Shown: positions 19,265 through 27,935 of the stretch, piece after piece | Layout: each line of letters opens with the position of its first letter | Position numbering within the stretch: the first letter of the stretch is position 1 | Assembly (NCBI RefSeq): GCF_036250695.1 | Contig: NZ_CP109427.1 | Coordinates: 5,022,001-5,086,000 of the forward strand | Direction: 5' to 3' | Origin: Streptomyces sp. NBC_01497 | GTDB taxonomy: Bacteria > Actinomycetota > Actinomycetes > Streptomycetales > Streptomycetaceae | DNA length: 64,000 nt | Program-made: the position numbers and the translations under genes | Notes under the pieces: generated by a model | What the model saw: only the letters and a program-made list of their open reading frames with translations | Told to the model about the DNA's origin: nothing | The model's database searches: none

Positions 19265-19527
19265 CCCCCGTCCGCCCGGACCAGCACTCGCGTCAGCCGG
19301 GCCACCGTCCCCGGATTCGCCCGCCCCAACTCCACCAGTGGACGCGCCGGCACCGATACGCACGACGCCAGATCCGGCCCCAACGAAGGAAACACGATCG
19401 CGTGCCGCGCCAGCGCCGCCCTCAGCCCATCGCTCAGAGCGACCATCGCGGCCAGCGCGTCATCAGCGAACGTCACGCCGAACACCTCGTCGGGCCCGCC
19501 CTGTTCATCCTGCCTGTCATCGTTCAT
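19261..19527 (-). CDS. Small hypothetical protein
   Basis: The 88-residue acidic protein (MNDDRQDEQGGPDEVFGVTF ...) is helical in its middle part (ADDALAAMVALSDGLRAAL). It is divergent from the XRE regulator, 83 bases away, and its stop overlaps the next small ORF. Small genes beside XRE/DUF5753-DUF397 sets are frequent in Streptomyces, but I cannot assign a role. Confidence 0.55.
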   Translation of the reverse strand: MNDDRQDEQGGPDEVFGVTFADDALAAMVALSDGLRAALARHAIVFPSLGPDLASCVSVPARPLVELGRANPGTVARLTRVLVRADGG

Positions 19528-19610
19528 GCTCACAGCGTGACGCCCCTGCCTTACGCCCAGTAGGACCCCCGTGCCAGCAAGGCCGACTGCGGGCAGTGAG
19601 GAACCCACCG

Positions 19611-20456
19611 ATGACGAACCAGAACCAGCGCGACAGCGACCTCGACCCCTACAGCTCGCCCCGCGCCTTCTACGGCAGCGAACTCCGCCTCGCCCGCGAG
19701 AAGTCCGGCCTCTCCCAGGACCGCCGCGGCGAACGCGTTTTCTGCTCCAGCACCTACATCGGCCAGTTCGAGGCCGCGACCCGCCGCCCCCAGCCGGACG
19801 TCTCCAGGCTGCTGGACGGGGTCTTCGGGACGGGCGAACAGTTCCAGCGGCTGTGCAGGCTCGCCAACAAATCGAAGTTCGCGGAGTACTTCGCCCGCGC
19901 GGCAGAGCTGGAGCAGGAGGCGGCGACGATCAGCGAGTACGCGGCCATGCTGGTTCCCGGCCTGCTCCAGACCGCGGCATACGCTCATGCACTGGTGAGT
20001 GCTGCCCAGCCGTTCGAGGCCGAAGAACTGGTGCAGGGCATCGTTCAAGGTCGTCTCGAACGGCAAGCGCTGCTCACGGGGCCAACAGCGCCGGTGTTCT
20101 GGGTCTTCTTGCACGAGGCGGCACTTCGCGTACCCGTCGGGGGATACGCCGTCATGGCCGAGCAGCTCATGCACATCGTGAAGGTTGCTCGTAGCGGCAG
20201 GCGGATCGTGGTGCAGGTGTTGCCCTTCGAGGCCGGAGCGGCCGCATTCCTCGACGCGTCCACTGTGCTGATGACGTTCCAGGACTCCCCGCCGGTCACT
20301 TACACGGAGAGCGCGTACGCGGGACAGCTCATCGAGGATCCAGCAACGGTCGCCCGCTACTAAAGGGCCTACGATCTGATGAGAGCTGCCTCCTTGGCGG
20401 GGGAGCCCTCCCTCACATTGATCGCATCGGTGGCTAAGGACTTCGCGACACGATGA
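19611..20456 (+). pseudogene. XRE-family regulator (DUF5753) interrupted by an in-frame TAA
   Basis: The N-terminal XRE helix-turn-helix (FYGSELRLAREKSGLSQDRR ... YIGQFEAATRRPQPDVSRLL) is followed by a DUF5753 ligand-like domain (VPGLLQTAAYAHAL; VFLHEAALRVPVGG; VQVLPFEAGA). Translation from ATG 19611 stops at TAA 20361-20363 after 250 residues. The same frame then continues with family-like sequence (RAYDLMRAASLAGEPSLTLI) to TGA 20456, giving about 281 residues, the usual length. That TGA overlaps the DUF397 ATG as ATGA. A CAA-to-TAA change is the simplest cause. The 250-residue product may still work in part. Confidence 0.78.
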
Positions 20457-20668
20457 TCTCTGATGCACACCTGACCATGTCCGGCTGGCGCAAGTCCTCC
20501 TACAGCAACGGAGACGGCGGCAACTGCCTCGAAGTCGCCGACGACATGACGGCGCGCGTCGGTCTCCGGGACAGCAAATCCCCTGATGGCCCGGAGCTCC
20601 ATGTCCGTGAGGGGCAGTGGGCCGCCTTTGTCGCGGCAGTCAAGACCGGCACACTGCTTCGGCCCTGA
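20453..20668 (+). CDS. DUF397 protein
   Basis: The 71-residue protein has the DUF397 signature: GWRKSSYSNGDGGNCLEVAD, VGLRDSKSPDGPEL and WAAFVAAVKTG. Such proteins are encoded next to XRE/DUF5753 regulators and act as their small partners in several Streptomyces systems. Its ATG overlaps the ancestral stop of the interrupted regulator gene. Coupled translation from that gene may now be impaired, since ribosomes stop 93 bases earlier. Confidence 0.9.
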   Translation: MISDAHLTMSGWRKSSYSNGDGGNCLEVADDMTARVGLRDSKSPDGPELHVREGQWAAFVAAVKTGTLLRP

Positions 20669-20692
20669 ACCCTGAATGCGAGGAACCGCAGG

Positions 20693-20896
20693 ATGTTCAG
20701 CAGTGCGGTGATGTGGCGCAAGTCCTCGTACAGCAACGGGGAGGGCGGGGACTGCCTCGAAGTCGCGGACCACGTAGCCGCGTTCGTCCCGGTCCGGGAC
20801 AGCAGGCGCACGGACGGCCCAGTGCTCCACTTTCGCGAGGTGGGCTGGGCCGCCTTCGTGTGCGCGGTCAAGGCCGGGACGCTGGAGGGACCCTGA
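20693..20896 (+). CDS. Second DUF397 protein
   Basis: The 67-residue paralogue of the preceding gene reads MWRKSSYSNGEGGDCLEVAD, then VRDSRRTDGPVLHF and WAAFVCAVKAG. It starts 24 bases after the first copy, with GAGGAACC upstream of ATG. The pair probably arose by tandem duplication, but the copies have diverged clearly, so it is not recent. Confidence 0.9.
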   Translation: MFSSAVMWRKSSYSNGEGGDCLEVADHVAAFVPVRDSRRTDGPVLHFREVGWAAFVCAVKAGTLEGP

Positions 20897-20946
20897 CCGG
20901 ACGTTCCTGGCCCGGACTGACGGGTCGGCCCCCCGGGGCCGCTCAC

Positions 20947-20973
20947 AGCGCCAACAACGCGCTTGTTGGCGCT
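20947..20973. terminator. Bidirectional hairpin between convergent genes
   Basis: A perfect 11-base stem (AGCGCCAACAA with TTGTTGGCGCT) has a 5-base loop. It sits between the DUF397 stop and the end of the leftward lipoprotein gene, so it can serve both. Confidence 0.75.
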
Positions 20974-20989
20974 CGGCGGTGTGGTGGGG

Positions 20990-21712
20990 CTACTTGCCCG
21001 TGCCGGTGTGGTAGCCGATCGGGTCGACGAAGACGTCGGGGGAGGTGCTGCTCGTGGCGGGGACGGTGATGGTCAGCTTGTTGAGATTGACGATCTCCGA
21101 GATCCGCTCGTCGGGCGGGGTGACGTCGAGCCGCGTGTAGGTCTTGCCGGAGCCGCTGGTGTCCGGGATCCAGTGCAGCAGGAAGCGGGTCTCCTCGCCG
21201 GGCGCGATGGTGACGCCGGCCCCCGTGGCGTCGGTGCGGGCGGCGTCGGGGCCGGTGTCGCCCAGGCCGTCGGGGCCCACGAGCTGGACACCCGGGAAGC
21301 CGCGCATGCCGCACGTGCTGGAACCGGTGTTCTTCATGTTGACGACGATCTCGTTCTCGGCCATCGCGGAGGAGGCGCTGAGGGCGAGGTGGTCGGCGTC
21401 GCAGCGGGAGGCCGACGCCGAGGACTGGGTCTGGACGCTCAGGTCGCTGCCCTTGCTGGAGCCACGGGAGGACGAGTCCGTGGAGGACGAGCCGGCCGAG
21501 GACGAGCCGGTCGAGGAGGAGCCGGTGGACCCGGTGGGACCGGCGGCGGAGGAACCGGCCGACGAGTCCTGGCGGCCGGTGCCGCCGCTCGCGGAGGTGG
21601 AGGTGCCCGGGGCGGCGGAAGTGCTCGATCCTTCGCTGCTGCCGCACGCGGTCAGGCAGAGGCCTGCGGTGGCGGCGACGAGGGTGAGGGCGGAGATCTT
21701 CTTGAGGCGCAT
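20990..21712 (-). CDS. DUF4232 lipoprotein
   Basis: The 240-residue protein has a lipoprotein signal peptide (MRLKKISALTLVAATAGLCL followed by the lipobox LTAC). A long Ser/Gly/Thr-rich spacer (about residues 27-95) follows. The outer DUF4232 domain runs from CDADHLALSA to the C-terminus, with paired Cys (Cys-Asp at its start and STCGMRGFP). It would be anchored on the outer face of the membrane. AGGAG lies 5 bases before ATG. The function is unknown. Confidence 0.85.
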   Translation of the reverse strand: MRLKKISALTLVAATAGLCLTACGSSEGSSTSAAPGTSTSASGGTGRQDSSAGSSAAGPTGSTGSSSTGSSSAGSSSTDSSSRGSSKGSDLSVQTQSSASASRCDADHLALSASSAMAENEIVVNMKNTGSSTCGMRGFPGVQLVGPDGLGDTGPDAARTDATGAGVTIAPGEETRFLLHWIPDTSGSGKTYTRLDVTPPDERISEIVNLNKLTITVPATSSTSPDVFVDPIGYHTGTGK

Positions 21713-22442
21713 CGGTACTCCTGGGGAAGCGGTGTTGCTCGCTTCGGCTCGGCGGGCGTTGTTGTTTCCCAGGACACCCACTGCCCGCTGGGACGTTGCG
21801 GCCGCGGGGGCACCAAGACGCTCCTGTGACGTGCGAGTCGAAGCGCCGTGACGGGAGGGCGGACGAATCAGGACGGTCCGGGCTCGCACGACGGCGTGCG
21901 GTCGCGCCTGCAAACGTGGGGCACGCCCGGCTGCGACGACCGGGACGTGTCCCGGGGGACGGCCGCCGGAACGGGCGACTGTCCGAGGGGCCTGACCGGC
22001 GGCGAACGGCGGGGGCGGTTCCGGGTGATGGTCCGGGTGGCCCGAGCCGGCCCGAGGTGGCCTTGCGCAGGCCGTCCGGGCGTTTCACCAGCCAACTCGG
22101 CCCCTCGCCCGGCTCGCAGCGCCCAGCCGCTGATAGGGCCGGGCCGCCGCAGGGGCTCGGTGCAACGAGGTGCGAACTGCCGTGCGAAGCGATTGATGTG
22201 ACGCCCGGAAGGGCGCAACGCGGGGTTGGCACGCCGGCGCTCGGCCGTGCGCGTGGGACCCCGCGATCGCGCGAGTAAAGATCCCCGGGGCTCTTCCCGA
22301 TCGGCCTGACGGCCCGGCATTCCGACCGCCTCGGCCGCCCCGGCCGCCCGTCGGAACCGCGTATCTGACCGGGCCGGGCCGGATCTGACCTGACCGGATC
22401 TGACCTGACCGCACCGCACCGCACCAGGCCGGGCCGGGCCGC
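21713..22442. other. 730-base gene-free stretch upstream of the DUF4232 lipoprotein
   Basis: I see no gene here. The open frames on both strands give Arg/Pro/Gly-rich products without motifs or ribosome sites. Near its right end a 15-base unit, GGATCTGACCTGACC, is repeated perfectly in tandem (22381-22410), followed by CGCAC triplets. It must contain the lipoprotein promoter, but I could not place it. Confidence 0.4.
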
Positions 22443-23039
22443 CTACGAGTCGTACGTCTCCCGCGCCTGCTCCAGGCCCTCGATGACCAGAGCCTCCACC
22501 GCGTCCGCCGCGCGGTCCACGAAGTAGTCGAGCTCCTTGCGTTCCGTGGGCGAGAAGTCCTTCAGGACGAAGTCCGCGACCTGCATGCGTCCCGGCGGCC
22601 GGCCGATGCCGAACCGCACCCGGTGGTAGTCCGGGCCCATCGCCTTCGTCATCGACTTCAGCCCGTTGTGGCCGTTGTCGCCGCCGCCCAGCCTCATCCG
22701 CAGCGTCCCGTGGTCGAGGTCCAGCTCGTCGTGGACGGCGACGATGTGCGCCGTGTCCACCTTGTAGAAGTCCCGCAGCGCCGACACCGGGCCGCCCGAG
22801 AGGTTCATGAACGACGACGGCTTCGCCAGCACCACCCGTCGACTGCCCGGCCCCATCGGACCCAGCCGCCCCTCCAGCACGTGTGCCTGCGCCTTGCCCG
22901 CCCGTTTGAACGAACCGCCGATACGGGCCGCCAGCAGATCGGCCACCATGAACCCCACGTTGTGGCGGTTTGCCGCGTACTCCTTGCCCGGGTTGCCGAG
23001 GCCCACGATCAGCCAGGGCGCGGATCCATCCGTCGTCAT
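22443..23039 (-). CDS. pth: Peptidyl-tRNA hydrolase
   Basis: The 198-residue enzyme frees tRNA from stalled peptidyl-tRNA. Family motifs are intact: [20 protein letters not shown] (with catalytic His), [32 protein letters not shown] and [11 protein letters not shown] 23039 was preferred over an upstream start because homology begins there; GAGGG lies 9 bases before. It follows rplY leftward, a common actinobacterial order. Confidence 0.95.
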   Translation of the reverse strand: MTTDGSAPWLIVGLGNPGKEYAANRHNVGFMVADLLAARIGGSFKRAGKAQAHVLEGRLGPMGPGSRRVVLAKPSSFMNLSGGPVSALRDFYKVDTAHIVAVHDELDLDHGTLRMRLGGGDNGHNGLKSMTKAMGPDYHRVRFGIGRPPGRMQVADFVLKDFSPTERKELDYFVDRAADAVEALVIEGLEQARETYDS

Positions 23040-23108
23040 CGTCAACAACCCTCGTAGCTCGTCGTAGGGACCGTAGGGACAGTGAACCAGCACCCGCCCG
23101 GGACATAC

Positions 23109-23149
23109 GGACGGGGCGGGCGGACCCTGAGAGTCCGCCCGCCCCGTCC
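23109..23149 (-). terminator. Strong hairpin between rplY and pth
   Basis: A perfect 17-base stem (23109-23125 with 23133-23149) has a 7-base loop, 17 bases after the rplY stop. It should end or attenuate rplY transcription ahead of pth, so pth probably also has its own promoter. Confidence 0.82.
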
Positions 23150-23166
23150 TTCACTCAGTGCGAGGC

Positions 23167-23757
23167 TCAGGCCTCGGCGGCGGCGTCGCCCGAGGCGGAC
23201 TCCTCGGTCGGCTCCTCCGCCTGCGCGGACAGGACCTGGAGGACGACCGCGTCGCCGTCCGTCACGAGCGTCGTGCCCGACGGCAGCGTGATGTCCTTCG
23301 CCAGAACCGCGTCACCCGACGTCAGGCCCTGCACGGACACCGTGACCGACTCGGGGATGTGCGTCGCCTCGGTCTCGACCGACAGCGTGTTCAGCACGTA
23401 CTCCAGCAGGTGCTGGCCCGGGGCGAGCTCGCCCTCGGTCAGGATGTTGATCTCGACGGTGACCTTCTCGCCGAGCTTCACGGCCAGCAGGTCGACGTGC
23501 TCGATGTCGCCCCGGAGCGGGTTGCGCTGCACGGCCTTCGGGATGACCAGCTCGTTGCGGCCGTCGATGTCCAGCTCCAGCAGGACGTTCGCGGTCTTGA
23601 GCGCCATCATCAGGGCGTGGCCCGGCAGGGTCACGTGGACCGGCTCGGCACCGTGGCCGTAGATCACGGCGGGCACCTTGTTGGTGCGGCGGATGCGGCG
23701 GGCAGCGCCCTTGCCGAACTCGGTGCGGGTCTCGGAAGTGATCTTCAGCTCGGCCAT
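23167..23757 (-). CDS. rplY: 50S ribosomal protein L25/general stress protein Ctc
   Basis: The 196-residue protein is of the long CTC form: an N-terminal L25 domain binding 5S rRNA (ELKITSETRTEFGKGAARRI, VPAVIYGHGAEPVHV) and a C-terminal TL5 beta domain (LTEGELAPGQHLLEYVLNTL, HIPESVTVSVQGL). It ends in an acidic Ala/Glu tail. GAGGAG lies 8 bases before ATG 23757; an in-frame start 48 bases upstream lacks one. Confidence 0.95.
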   Translation of the reverse strand: MAELKITSETRTEFGKGAARRIRRTNKVPAVIYGHGAEPVHVTLPGHALMMALKTANVLLELDIDGRNELVIPKAVQRNPLRGDIEHVDLLAVKLGEKVTVEINILTEGELAPGQHLLEYVLNTLSVETEATHIPESVTVSVQGLTSGDAVLAKDITLPSGTTLVTDGDAVVLQVLSAQAEEPTEESASGDAAAEA

Positions 23758-24150
23758 GACTTCGGCTCCTCGAAAGCGGTGACGGATGGATGTCGTCGGC
23801 GTCACCCGGCCACGAACGGGCCTGCTACAAGGAGCGCGCGTCGATAACGGACCGCCGTACGCACCTACGCGTACGGCCTCCCTCGCCGAGCAACTCTCAG
23901 AGTCTACCCGGCGGGGGAGGCCGCCCAGAAATCGATCAACCGGAACGGGCGCCCGACCGCAGAAGCGTTACGCCTCCACCGCCCGACACCCGCACGGACG
24001 CCGCCCGGAACCCCATGGGGGACTCGTGCGGAGGACATTCACGCCCCCACCCGGAACCCGGACGAAACCCGGGCCGCGCCCCACAAGGAATGACCGGACA
24101 CCACCCGGTCACGCCCCGCGCGACCCGGCCGCCGGCTCACGCGCGACGCG
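23758..24150. other. Intergenic region upstream of rplY, with a hairpin
   Basis: No gene is visible. At 23854-23877 a perfect 9-base stem (GCCGTACGC with GCGTACGGC) has a 6-base loop, about 100 bases before the rplY start. It could be a prs terminator or part of the rplY leader; nothing decides between them. Confidence 0.4.
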
Positions 24151-25128
24151 TCACGCGTCCTCGTCGAAGAGGCTCGTCACCGAACCGTCCTCGAAGACCT
24201 CACGTACCGCACGGGCGATCGTCGGCGCGATCGACAGGACCGTGATCTTGTCGAGCGACAGCTCGCCGGCCGTCGGCAGTGTGTTCGTCAGGACGAACTC
24301 GCTGACCTTCGAGTTCTTCAGCCGGTCCGCCGCGGGACCCGACAGCACACCGTGCGTCGCCGTCACGATCACGTCCGCCGCGCCGTGCGCGAACAGGGCG
24401 TCCGCCGCCGCGCAGATCGTGCCCGCCGTGTCGATCATGTCGTCGACCAGGACACAGACCCGGCCCTCCACGTCACCGACGACCTCGTGCACCGTGACCT
24501 GGTTCGCGACGTCCTTGTCGCGCCGCTTGTGCACGATCGCCAGCGGCGCGCCCAGCCGGTCGCACCACCGGTCCGCGACCCGCACCCGGCCCGCGTCCGG
24601 AGAGACGATCGTCAGCTTCGTACGGTCCACCTTCGTGCCCACGTAGTCCGCCAGGATCGGCAGCGCGAACAGATGGTCCACCGGGCCGTCGAAGAAACCC
24701 TGGATCTGGTCGGTGTGCAGATCCACGGTCAGGATCCGGTCCGCACCTGACGTCTTGAGCAGATCCGCGATCAGCCGCGCCGAGATGGGCTCGCGCCCGC
24801 GGTGCTTCTTGTCCTGCCGCGCGTATCCGTAGAACGGCATGATCACCGTGATGGAACGGGCCGAGGCCCGCTTCAACGCGTCGATCATGATGAGCGTTTC
24901 CATGATCCACTTGTTGATCGGAGCCGTGTGGCTCTGAATAAGGAAGCAGTCCGCTCCACGCGCGGACTCCTCGTACCGCACATAGATCTCACCGTTCGCG
25001 AAGTCGAACGCCTTCGTCGGAACGATCCCGATCCCGAGCTGTTGCGCGACCTCTTCGGCCAGTTCGGGGTGGGCGCGGCCGGTAAAGAACATCAGCTTCT
25101 TCTCGCCGGTCGTCTTGATCCCGGTCAC
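24151..25128 (-). CDS. prs: Ribose-phosphate pyrophosphokinase (PRPP synthetase)
   Basis: The 325-residue enzyme makes PRPP from ribose-5-phosphate and ATP. Visible motifs are FANGEIYVRYEESARG, YGYARQDKKHRGREPISARL, TVDLHTDQIQGFF and the PRPP-binding VCVLVDDMIDTAGTI. GTG 25128 is preceded by GAGGAG at 8 bases. It follows glmU leftward with a 130-base gap; the usual glmU-prs order is kept. Confidence 0.96.
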   Translation of the reverse strand: MTGIKTTGEKKLMFFTGRAHPELAEEVAQQLGIGIVPTKAFDFANGEIYVRYEESARGADCFLIQSHTAPINKWIMETLIMIDALKRASARSITVIMPFYGYARQDKKHRGREPISARLIADLLKTSGADRILTVDLHTDQIQGFFDGPVDHLFALPILADYVGTKVDRTKLTIVSPDAGRVRVADRWCDRLGAPLAIVHKRRDKDVANQVTVHEVVGDVEGRVCVLVDDMIDTAGTICAAADALFAHGAADVIVTATHGVLSGPAADRLKNSKVSEFVLTNTLPTAGELSLDKITVLSIAPTIARAVREVFEDGSVTSLFDEDA

Positions 25129-25258
25129 AGCACAGACTCCTCAGACGTCTCGGATGCCGCTGCACCCGCATGGACCAGAACCGGTACCTGCGAGCCAGCC
25201 GAATCGTGCAGATATACCGTACGCGAGAGCGAGCGGCCGGGTCCTGGCCAGGCCCTCG

Positions 25259-26707
25259 TCAGACGCTGTTCTCCGGCTGTCCGCCTGCCGCCTGGGCCGC
25301 CTCCGCGGCGGCCGAACCGGGACGCTTCCGAGCCACCCAACCCTCGATATTCCTTTGCTGGCCACGGGCCACGGCCAACGAACCGGCCGGTACGTCCTTC
25401 GTGATCACCGACCCGGCCGCCGTGTAGACACCGTCCCCGACCGTGACGGGCGCCACAAACATATTGTCGGACCCCGTTCGGCAATGCGACCCGATCGTCG
25501 TGTGGTACTTACTCACACCGTCGTAGTTCACGAACACACTCGCCGCGCCGATATTCGTGAAATCACCGATCGTCGCATCCCCCACATACGACAGATGCGG
25601 CACCTTCGACCCCTCGCCCACCGTCGCGTTCTTCATCTCCACATACGTGCCCGCCTTCGCACGCACACCCAGCCGCGTGCCCGGCCGCAGATACGCGAAC
25701 GGACCCACCAGCGCCTCGTCCCCCACCACGGCGCCATCCGCGACCGTGTTGTCCACCCGCGCCCCCGCACCCACCGACGTGTCATGCAGCCGCGAGTTCG
25801 GACCCACCTCCGCGCCCTCACCCAGATGCGTCGACCCCGACAGCTGCGTGTTCGGATGCACCAGCGAGTCCGGCTCGAACGTCACCGTCACATCGAGCTG
25901 CACGGACGCCGGATCCACCACCGTCACGCCCGCCAGCATCGCCGCTTCCAGCAAACGCCGGTTCATCAGAGTCCGCGCCTCGGCCAGCTGCACCCGGTTG
26001 TTGATCCCCAGGATCTCCCGGAAGTCCCCCGCCACCGAAGCACCCACCCGGTGGCCCGACTCCCGCAGGATCCCCAGCACATCCGTCAGGTACTCCTCAC
26101 CCTGACTGTTGTCCGTGCGGACCTTGCCCAGCGCGTCCGCCAGCAGCACCCCGTCGAACGCGAACACCCCCGAGTTGATCTCCCGGATCGCCCGCTGCGC
26201 GTCACTCGCGTCCTTGTGCTCCACGATCGCCGTCACCGCGCCGCTCGCGCCGTCCCGCACGATCCGGCCGTAGCCCGTCGAATCCGGGACCTCCGCCGTC
26301 AGCACCGTCACCGCGTTGCGGTCCTTCTCGTGCGACGCCACCAGCGCCGCCAGCGTCCCCGCCGACAGCAGCGGGGTGTCGCCGGTCAGCACCACCACCG
26401 TCCCGTCCGGCGTCGAGCCCAGCTCCGCAAGCGCGGTCCGCACCGCGTGCCCCGTACCGTTCTGCTCCGCCTGGAACGCCGTCCGCACACCCTCGAACGC
26501 ATCTGTCACATGCGCCTCGACCCGCTCCCGCGCGTGCCCCACGACCACGACGAGCTCCTGCGGATCGAGCTCGCGGGAGGCGGCCACGACATGGCCCACG
26601 AGCGACCGCCCGCAGATCTCGTGCAGGACCTTCGGTGTCCTCGACTTCATACGCGTGCCTTCCCCCGCTGCGAGGACGACGACGGCGGCCGGGCGATTGG
26701 CGCTCAC
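25259..26707 (-). CDS. glmU: Bifunctional GlcNAc-1-phosphate uridyltransferase/glucosamine-1-phosphate acetyltransferase
   Basis: The 482-residue enzyme makes UDP-GlcNAc for peptidoglycan. The N-terminal nucleotidyltransferase has VVLAAGEGTRMKSRTPKVLH and LTGDTPLL. The C-terminal half is a left-handed beta-helix of hexapeptide repeats (VGPNSRLHDTSVGAGARVDN and following), with catalytic stretch KNATVGEGSKVPHLSYVGDA. It begins at GTG 26707 and ends in an Ala-rich tail. Confidence 0.96.
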   Translation of the reverse strand: MSANRPAAVVVLAAGEGTRMKSRTPKVLHEICGRSLVGHVVAASRELDPQELVVVVGHARERVEAHVTDAFEGVRTAFQAEQNGTGHAVRTALAELGSTPDGTVVVLTGDTPLLSAGTLAALVASHEKDRNAVTVLTAEVPDSTGYGRIVRDGASGAVTAIVEHKDASDAQRAIREINSGVFAFDGVLLADALGKVRTDNSQGEEYLTDVLGILRESGHRVGASVAGDFREILGINNRVQLAEARTLMNRRLLEAAMLAGVTVVDPASVQLDVTVTFEPDSLVHPNTQLSGSTHLGEGAEVGPNSRLHDTSVGAGARVDNTVADGAVVGDEALVGPFAYLRPGTRLGVRAKAGTYVEMKNATVGEGSKVPHLSYVGDATIGDFTNIGAASVFVNYDGVSKYHTTIGSHCRTGSDNMFVAPVTVGDGVYTAAGSVITKDVPAGSLAVARGQQRNIEGWVARKRPGSAAAEAAQAAGGQPENSV

Positions 26708-26781
26708 GGATTGGCCCTTCGGCTGATCAGGTGCTGGGACGTTCGCAGCTTAGCCGGAGGGGTCAGGCGGGAAAACGCGAT

Positions 26782-26812
26782 CGGGCCCCGACCGCTGAGC
26801 GGTCAGGACCCG
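26782..26812 (-). terminator. Terminator downstream of tRNA-Gln
   Basis: An imperfect stem pairs 26782-26794 with 26800-26812 around CTGAG, 10 bases beyond the 3' end of the leftward tRNA and before the glmU start. Confidence 0.6.
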
Positions 26813-26821
26813 AACGAGAAG

Positions 26822-26893
26822 CTCCCCTGCCAGGACTCGAACCTGGAACAAGTTATCCAAAGTAACCCGTGTTGCCTATTACACCACAGGGGA
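26822..26893 (-). tRNA. tRNA-Gln (anticodon UUG)
   Basis: On the minus strand a complete cloverleaf can be folded. The acceptor stem is TCCCCTG with CAGGGGA plus discriminator G, the D arm contains GTGTAATAGGCAACAC, and the TpsiC arm contains GGTTCGAGTCC. The anticodon stem GGTTA/TAACT holds the loop CTTTGGA, so the anticodon is TTG, reading CAA. The CCA end is not encoded. It lies between glmU and a LAGLIDADG-like gene. Confidence 0.94.
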
Positions 26894-26922
26894 TGGCATA
26901 AGCCACCAAATCGGACACTCTC

Positions 26923-27780
26923 TCAGTCCGCCACGGTGACGCCCCTAACTATGCCGTACCACCAGCCCTCGATGCGACGGTAAAGGTCGGCGCTCTGCTG
27001 CACCACGACGACGAGGCAGCCTCGGTAGCTCCCGCCCACATTCTTCCGGACGGTCTTCGGATTGTGCTTCTTGAGCGTGGCCGGCTGAAACGCCGACGGA
27101 TCCGTCCGCGCGAGCCCGGCCCAGTGCCGCTCCGCCCCCTCCACGTCCGCGGACTCGTGGATGGAGACCCGGAACCTCAGGTGTTCGCGCTCGACGCCCA
27201 ACAGGTCGAGCCAGGCGAGGTAGAGGGTGATGACCTCGGGGTCGCTGTTGATGAAGACCGCGCGCTCCCGGCGGGCGTAGGTCTTGTCCTTCGAGCCCTC
27301 CGCCCAGTAGAGGGCCACGCCCACCATGAAGAGCTCCCGGTCGGTCAGCCGGCCGATCTCGGCCGTCGCGGCCGCCTTCGTCCGCTGCCGCTCCTCGTCC
27401 CGGACCGCCAGTTCGTGGTCCCAGCGTTTGCGTGCGGCCAGCGCCGCTTGTTCCTTGGCGTCGCGGCGCTCCGGTTTGGGGAGGTCGCGGACCCAGAGGG
27501 ATATGGAGCTCTTCGAGCAGCCCAGCTCCAGCTGGATCCGGTCGTAGGTAAGGCCTTGGAGGCGTAGTTCGCGCGCCTTCTCCCGCAGGTCGTCCTTGGC
27601 GTTGGGGCGGCGGGTCCAGGCGGGGGCGGGTTCGCCGTCGAGCAGGCGGTTGAGGAGGTCGTTGTTGCTGATGTGGACGCGGTCGCGGATCTGGCGGCGG
27701 CTGAGTCCCGCCTGTCTGAGGGCGACGACCTGGGCCCGCAAACCCTCGAAGTCGCCGTATGTGCTGTTCAGTGGTGTCAT
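26923..27780 (-). CDS. Two-HTH protein with a LAGLIDADG-like domain
   Basis: The 285-residue protein has two helix-turn-helix units: VVALRQAGLSRRQIRDRVHI near residue 20 and LRLQGLTYDRIQLELGCSKS near residue 75. A linker follows, then a C-terminal region with FMVGVALYWAEGSKDK (about residue 150), INSDPEVITLYLAWLDLLGV and RFRVSIHESADVEGAERHW. The GVALYWAEG helix followed by alpha/beta units resembles one LAGLIDADG repeat of homing endonuclease-like proteins. No intron or intein is nearby. It begins 155 bases from the divergent kinase. The function is inferred only from the fold pattern. Confidence 0.6.
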   Translation of the reverse strand: MTPLNSTYGDFEGLRAQVVALRQAGLSRRQIRDRVHISNNDLLNRLLDGEPAPAWTRRPNAKDDLREKARELRLQGLTYDRIQLELGCSKSSISLWVRDLPKPERRDAKEQAALAARKRWDHELAVRDEERQRTKAAATAEIGRLTDRELFMVGVALYWAEGSKDKTYARRERAVFINSDPEVITLYLAWLDLLGVEREHLRFRVSIHESADVEGAERHWAGLARTDPSAFQPATLKKHNPKTVRKNVGGSYRGCLVVVVQQSADLYRRIEGWWYGIVRGVTVAD

Positions 27781-27935
27781 GTCGCGATCTTCTGGCGGAA
27801 TCTTCGGGTTCGGTGATGCCGCCGCAGTGGTTCACCAGTTCGTGTGAGAGGAGGCGCGTTCTATCGAACGTGTGACCTGCTCCATACCGGCCGGTCACCG
27901 GAAAATGGGGTGCGGCCACCTTTAGGCTGGGACGT

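Noticed and set aside
21796..22278. 160-codon plus-strand frame in the gap before pth
   Set aside because: Arg/Gly/Pro-rich, no ribosome site, no motif, weak codon bias.
26822..27780. The tRNA-Gln as an attachment site of an integrated element
   Set aside because: No second copy of the tRNA 3' end and no integrase were found; the 3' end faces glmU in its normal order.
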